A stretch of 8,270 bases of DNA, taken from positions 1 to 8,270 of the forward strand of contig CAMBQX010000076.1 of assembly GCA_945870085.1 (NCBI GenBank), read 5' to 3'. Numbering within the stretch: the first letter of the stretch is position 1; each line of letters begins with the position of its first letter. Below are positions 4,737 through 8,270 of this stretch, piece by piece. The DNA is from Bifidobacterium breve. GTDB lineage: Bacteria; Actinomycetota; Actinomycetes; S36-B12. A model generated the notes under the pieces. The model searched no databases. It saw only the letters and a program-made list of their open reading frames with translations, and was not told the origin of the DNA. Position numbers and translations under genes: made by a program.

Positions 4737-7700
4737 ATGTACCGGCCCGTCCCCGCGCAGGTCGATCTACCTGCCCTGGAGCACGCGGTTTTGGAGATGT
4801 GGGAGCGTGAGGGTGTCTTTGCCGCCTCGGTAGCCCAAAGTCAGGGCCGACCCCCCTGGGTCTTCTACGAGGGCCCACCGACCGCAAATGGCACTCCTGG
4901 CACCCACCATGTCGAAGCCCGGGTATTCAAGGACGTCTTCCCGCGCTACCGCACCATGAAGGGCTTCCATGTCCCCCGCCAAGCCGGCTGGGACTGTCAT
5001 GGGCTGCCGGTTGAGCTTTTCGTCGAAAAGGAGCTCGGGTTCACCGGGAAGCAAGACATAGAGGCTTATGGGGTCGCTGAGTTCAATGCCCGCTGCCGGG
5101 AGTCGGTGCTTCGTCACGTTGATGAATTCACCGAAATGACCACCCGCATGGGCTATTGGGTCGATACCGATTCCGCGTACTGGACCATGGACCCAAATTA
5201 CATTCAAAGTGTTTGGTGGTCACTAAAACAAATCTTCGACAAAGGTCTACTAGTTCAAGATCACCGCGTCGCACCTTATTGCCCACGCTGCGGTACCGGA
5301 CTTTCTGACCATGAACTCGCACAAGGCTACGAAACCGTTATTGACCCTTCGGTCTACGTGAGATTCCCTGTTACCGACACTAACTTTCTAAGGAGTTACC
5401 CGGGTGCTGCTTTCTTAGTCTGGACAACAACCCCCTGGACATTAGTCTCAAATACAGCGGTCGCAGTGAAACCAACCGCGCAATACGCCGTGGTAAAAAC
5501 CGTCGATGGCGAGACTCTGGTGGTAGCAGTCGCGCTACTGGACCAAGTCTTCACTGAGCCGGTCACCGTCTTGTCAACCATGCCCGGCACCGAACTTGAA
5601 CGCCTCACCTATCGGCGCCCATTCGACTATGTCGAAATTCCAGACGCACATTACGTGGTTCTCGCTGACTACGTAACAACCGAGGACGGCACCGGCCTTG
5701 TTCATCAAGCCCCCGCATTCGGCGCCGATGACTTACTAACCTGCCGTGCCTATGGATTACCCGTGGTAAATCCGGTTCTGCCCGATGGTCATTTCGCCCC
5801 GGATTTACCCGTCGTGGGAGGGCAATTCTTCAAAAAGGCCGATGCCGGCCTCATCACGACGTTGTCCGCGGCCGGCTTGATGTTCAGGCATGTGGAGTAC
5901 GAGCATTCTTACCCGCACTGCTGGCGCTGCCACACCCCGTTGATCTATTACGCACAGCCGTCCTGGTACATCCGCACCACGGCAATCAAGGATCAACTCC
6001 TTGAGCAAAATGAAAAGACCAATTGGTTTCCTGGCAGCATCAAGTGGGGCCGCTACGGTGACTGGCTAAACAACAACGTTGATTGGGCGCTATCACGTAA
6101 CCGCTACTGGGGCACCCCACTACCTATTTGGCGCTGCCCCGATGGGCACCTAACGGCGGTGGCTTCAATGGCCGAACTGAGTGAGCTTGCCGGCGTCGAC
6201 GTCAGTGCCATCGACCCCCACCGGCCTTATGTCGATGACATCACGATGCCCTGTCCCACCTGCGGTCTTACCGCCAATCGCGTTCCCGAGGTTATTGACT
6301 GCTGGTATGACTCAGGCGCCATGCCCTTCGCCGCGGTGGGCTATCCATTGCAAAATGCGGATTCATTTCGGGCGCAATACCCAGCCGACTTCATCTGCGA
6401 GGCAATTGACCAAACTCGCGGGTGGTTCTACACACTGATGGCTATCGGCACCTTAGTGTTCGAAGAGTCGTCCTACAAGAATGTCGTCTGCCTCGGACAT
6501 ATCTTGGACGAAGATGGCCGCAAGATGTCAAAACATCTAGGCAACGTACTTGAACCTATTGGCTTAATGAATGAACACGGAGCCGATGCCGTGCGCTGGT
6601 TCATGCTGGCGAGTGGATCACCATGGCAGGCGCGCCGGGTTGGCCATGCCGCGATTGGCGATGTTGTTCGCAAGACGCTATTGACCTACTGGAATACGGT
6701 TTCATTTCTTTCCCTGTACGCCAGGCTTTCACAGTGGGAGCCGTCCGCACCTGCCCCTGACCCTTCACAGCGCCCGGTTATCGATCGTTGGGTTATTTCT
6801 GAAGCAAATCAACTCGCCCGCGATGTTGATCTGGCTCTCGAGGCTTTCGACACTCAACGCGCCGGCCGCCTGCTTTCGACTTTTATTGACAATCTTTCCA
6901 ATTGGTATGTACGCCGTTCGCGCCGCCGCTTTTGGGATGGTGACCCGGCAGCGCTTGCGACCTTGCATGAGGCGCTGCGCACCGCCACTTTGTGTCTTGC
7001 TCCTTTCACCCCCTTCATCACTGAAAGGGTTTGGCAAGACCTATTTCGCAGTACCGACCCCAGCGCACCAAAGTCGGTGCATCTGGCCACTTGGCCTGAG
7101 GTATCCGCTGAGGCAATCGATGAACAACTTGGCACTGACATGGCACTTGTCAGGCGAATTGTCGAACTAGGTAGAGCCGCCCGCGCATCAAGTGGAGTAC
7201 GCACCCGCCAACCACTTGGTCGCGCTTTGGTGTCGGCAACCGGCTGGTCGGAGCTTTCAGCGCAGTTGCGCGAGCAGATTTGCGAAGAACTCAATATCAG
7301 CACACTTGAATCCCTTGATGACGGCGGCGCTGGTTTGGTCGACACCAGCGTCAAAGCCAACTTTAGGTCACTGGGGCAACGCTTCGGCAAGCAAACTCCT
7401 GCTGTTGCAGATGCAATAGCAGCAAGTGACCCAGCGGCCTTACTGGCCGAGGTGCGAGCTAACGGGTCCACCACATTAACTGTTTCCGAGCTCGGTGACG
7501 TAAGTATCGCCGAGGGTGACGTCGTGGTAACTGAGACGCCACGTGAAGGTTGGGCGGTGGCCGCCGATGCGGGCGAAAGCATCGCACTCGACCTCACGAT
7601 CACTGATGATTTACGCCGAGCCGGGTTAGCGCGCGAGATCGTGCGAGCCATCCAAGAAGCGCGCAAGAATTCTGGTTTCGATGTCGCCGACCGCATCAGC

Positions 7701-7889
7701 GTCTACTGGTCGAGTGCCGATGAGGATGTGCTCTCAACAATGGCTCAACACGGTGAAATGATTGGCGCTGAAGTCCTTGCCCCGAACATGGTTCAAGTTG
7801 GAGATAACTGGCCGGAAACCGCGACTTATGTCGTTGAGGTACCAGAAACGGCGATCGAACTACGTTTCGATAGCCCCAGACTCACTTAG
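4737..7889 (+). CDS. ileS: Isoleucyl-tRNA synthetase, eukaryote-like type 2, with GxHH active-site motif
   Basis: A 1050-residue class I synthetase that attaches isoleucine to tRNA-Ile; length and motifs fit the eukaryote-like type 2 group (IleRS2), usually about 1040-1070 residues. The HIGH region is PPTANGTPGTHH (47-58): the canonical HxGH is replaced by G55-T-H-H58, with the first His and the Gly exchanged. KMSKH (596-600) is the second ATP-binding signature. The CP1 editing domain shows WTTTPW (229-234) and GTGLVHQAPAFGADD (318-332), so post-transfer editing appears intact. Cysteine pairs at 182/185, 395/398 and 506/509 could bind zinc. The anticodon-binding domain carries NLSNWYVRRSRRRFW (719-733), typical of type 2, and the last ~150 residues look like the type 2 C-terminal extension. 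Type 2 enzymes generally resist mupirocin. No T-box is seen upstream. The gene diverges from the dksA-like gene, and its last 30 bp overlap the divIVA-like gene on the other strand. Confidence 0.98.
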   Translation: MYRPVPAQVDLPALEHAVLEMWEREGVFAASVAQSQGRPPWVFYEGPPTANGTPGTHHVEARVFKDVFPRYRTMKGFHVPRQAGWDCHGLPVELFVEKELGFTGKQDIEAYGVAEFNARCRESVLRHVDEFTEMTTRMGYWVDTDSAYWTMDPNYIQSVWWSLKQIFDKGLLVQDHRVAPYCPRCGTGLSDHELAQGYETVIDPSVYVRFPVTDTNFLRSYPGAAFLVWTTTPWTLVSNTAVAVKPTAQYAVVKTVDGETLVVAVALLDQVFTEPVTVLSTMPGTELERLTYRRPFDYVEIPDAHYVVLADYVTTEDGTGLVHQAPAFGADDLLTCRAYGLPVVNPVLPDGHFAPDLPVVGGQFFKKADAGLITTLSAAGLMFRHVEYEHSYPHCWRCHTPLIYYAQPSWYIRTTAIKDQLLEQNEKTNWFPGSIKWGRYGDWLNNNVDWALSRNRYWGTPLPIWRCPDGHLTAVASMAELSELAGVDVSAIDPHRPYVDDITMPCPTCGLTANRVPEVIDCWYDSGAMPFAAVGYPLQNADSFRAQYPADFICEAIDQTRGWFYTLMAIGTLVFEESSYKNVVCLGHILDEDGRKMSKHLGNVLEPIGLMNEHGADAVRWFMLASGSPWQARRVGHAAIGDVVRKTLLTYWNTVSFLSLYARLSQWEPSAPAPDPSQRPVIDRWVISEANQLARDVDLALEAFDTQRAGRLLSTFIDNLSNWYVRRSRRRFWDGDPAALATLHEALRTATLCLAPFTPFITERVWQDLFRSTDPSAPKSVHLATWPEVSAEAIDEQLGTDMALVRRIVELGRAARASSGVRTRQPLGRALVSATGWSELSAQLREQICEELNISTLESLDDGGAGLVDTSVKANFRSLGQRFGKQTPAVADAIAASDPAALLAEVRANGSTTLTVSELGDVSIAEGDVVVTETPREGWAVAADAGESIALDLTITDDLRRAGLAREIVRAIQEARKNSGFDVADRISVYWSSADEDVLSTMAQHGEMIGAEVLAPNMVQVGDNWPETATYVVEVPETAIELRFDSPRLT

Positions 7890-8270
7890 TTCGCCCAGTT
7901 GAGACTTTAGGCGGCTACGCAAGTCTGCGCGAATGCGCTGCGCCTGCTTTTCGGCCGCTGCGATTATTTCGTCCGCGGTCACCTGCGCAATTTTTAACAC
8001 TTCAGCCGCGTCGCCGGTAAATAGTGCAGGGTCAGGTCTGATAATTTCGACGGTTTCATGGCGAAGTGCAGTTGAACTCGATGATGAGCCGCGCTCTTGC
8101 GTAGCGGCCAAGTCAAGCTCAGCGCTTCGTAATCGCGATTGAAGTTGGCTGTGTTGGCTACGCAATACCGCGGATTCATCGCGCGCCTGCTGCAAGTCTC
8201 CACTTAATGCAGCGATATCAGCTTCAACAACATCAAGAAATGCGTCGACTTCATCTACGTCATATCCGGA
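7860..8270 (-). CDS. divIVA: DivIVA/Wag31-family polar-growth and septum-site protein (5' end beyond window)
   Basis: The frame enters from the right edge and ends at TAG 7862-7860; 136 residues are visible. The first, SGYDVDEVDAFLDVVEADIA, is the DivIVA hallmark that follows the short membrane-binding N-terminus, so roughly 20 residues including the start codon are missing. A coiled coil follows (DLQQARDESAVLRSQHSQLQ onward), then a Ser-rich break and RPDPALFTG, then a second helix EVLKIAQVTADEIIAAAEKQ. The protein ends soon after that helix, giving an estimated total near 155-160 residues against roughly 260 for mycobacterial Wag31, so this is a compact form or a short paralogue. DivIVA proteins assemble on negatively curved membrane at poles and septa and direct cell-wall growth. 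The 3' end overlaps ileS tail-to-tail by 30 bp. A TTG at 8195 is not the start, since the family signature lies upstream of it. Confidence 0.92.
   Translation of the reverse strand, partial: SGYDVDEVDAFLDVVEADIAALSGDLQQARDESAVLRSQHSQLQSRLRSAELDLAATQERGSSSSSTALRHETVEIIRPDPALFTGDAAEVLKIAQVTADEIIAAAEKQAQRIRADLRSRLKSQLGELSESGAIET

Noticed and set aside
6854..7696. 280-codon minus-strand open frame within ileS
   Set aside because: Antisense to the anticodon-binding and C-terminal regions of IleRS, Ser/Arg-rich, and without recognisable motifs.

Overview
The window looks like chromosomal housekeeping DNA from an actinobacterium of moderately high GC (by eye, mid-to-high fifties percent). The evidence is the gene set: a DivIVA/Wag31-type protein, a eukaryote-like (type 2) isoleucyl-tRNA synthetase, a TraR/DksA zinc-finger protein with a Lys-Ala-Pro-rich N-terminal tail, LspA, and an RluA-family pseudouridine synthase. 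As I recall, these genes lie close together downstream of the division cluster in many Actinobacteria. The species cannot be named from the sequence; GC below the usual streptomycete or mycobacterial level would fit an aquatic or otherwise atypical lineage.

Layout from left to right: (1) 1-873, minus, RluA-family 23S rRNA pseudouridine synthase, whose C-terminus is cut by the window edge. (2) 870-1403, minus, lspA, overlapping the next gene by ATGA. (3) 1495-2988, minus, an iron-sulfur bacterial cryptochrome/photolyase. (4) 2989-3297, a divergent, partly AT-rich intergenic region. (5) 3298-3882, plus, a secreted fasciclin-domain lipoprotein, followed by a strong bidirectional hairpin at 3901-3934. 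(6) 3994-4554, minus, TraR/DksA-family protein. (7) 4555-4736, a divergent intergenic region. (8) 4737-7889, plus, ileS, complete. (9) 7860-8270, minus, DivIVA-family protein whose N-terminus is cut by the window edge; its 3' end overlaps the 3' end of ileS by 30 bp.

The genes serve translation (IleRS, pseudouridylation), transcription (DksA-like RNA polymerase factor), lipoprotein maturation (LspA, for which the fasciclin lipoprotein is a predicted substrate), polar growth (DivIVA) and light-dependent DNA repair (photolyase). The photolyase and fasciclin genes are accessory and sit between dksA and lspA.

I found no undescribed multi-gene system. The strongest observations are the HIGH motif of IleRS, which reads GTHH instead of HxGH, a natural swap tied in published work to extreme mupirocin resistance; the photolyase's four cysteines, which match the [4Fe-4S] ligand spacing of Agrobacterium PhrB exactly; the tail-to-tail overlap of ileS and divIVA; and a near-perfect 18-bp tandem repeat encoding the basic tail of the DksA-like protein.
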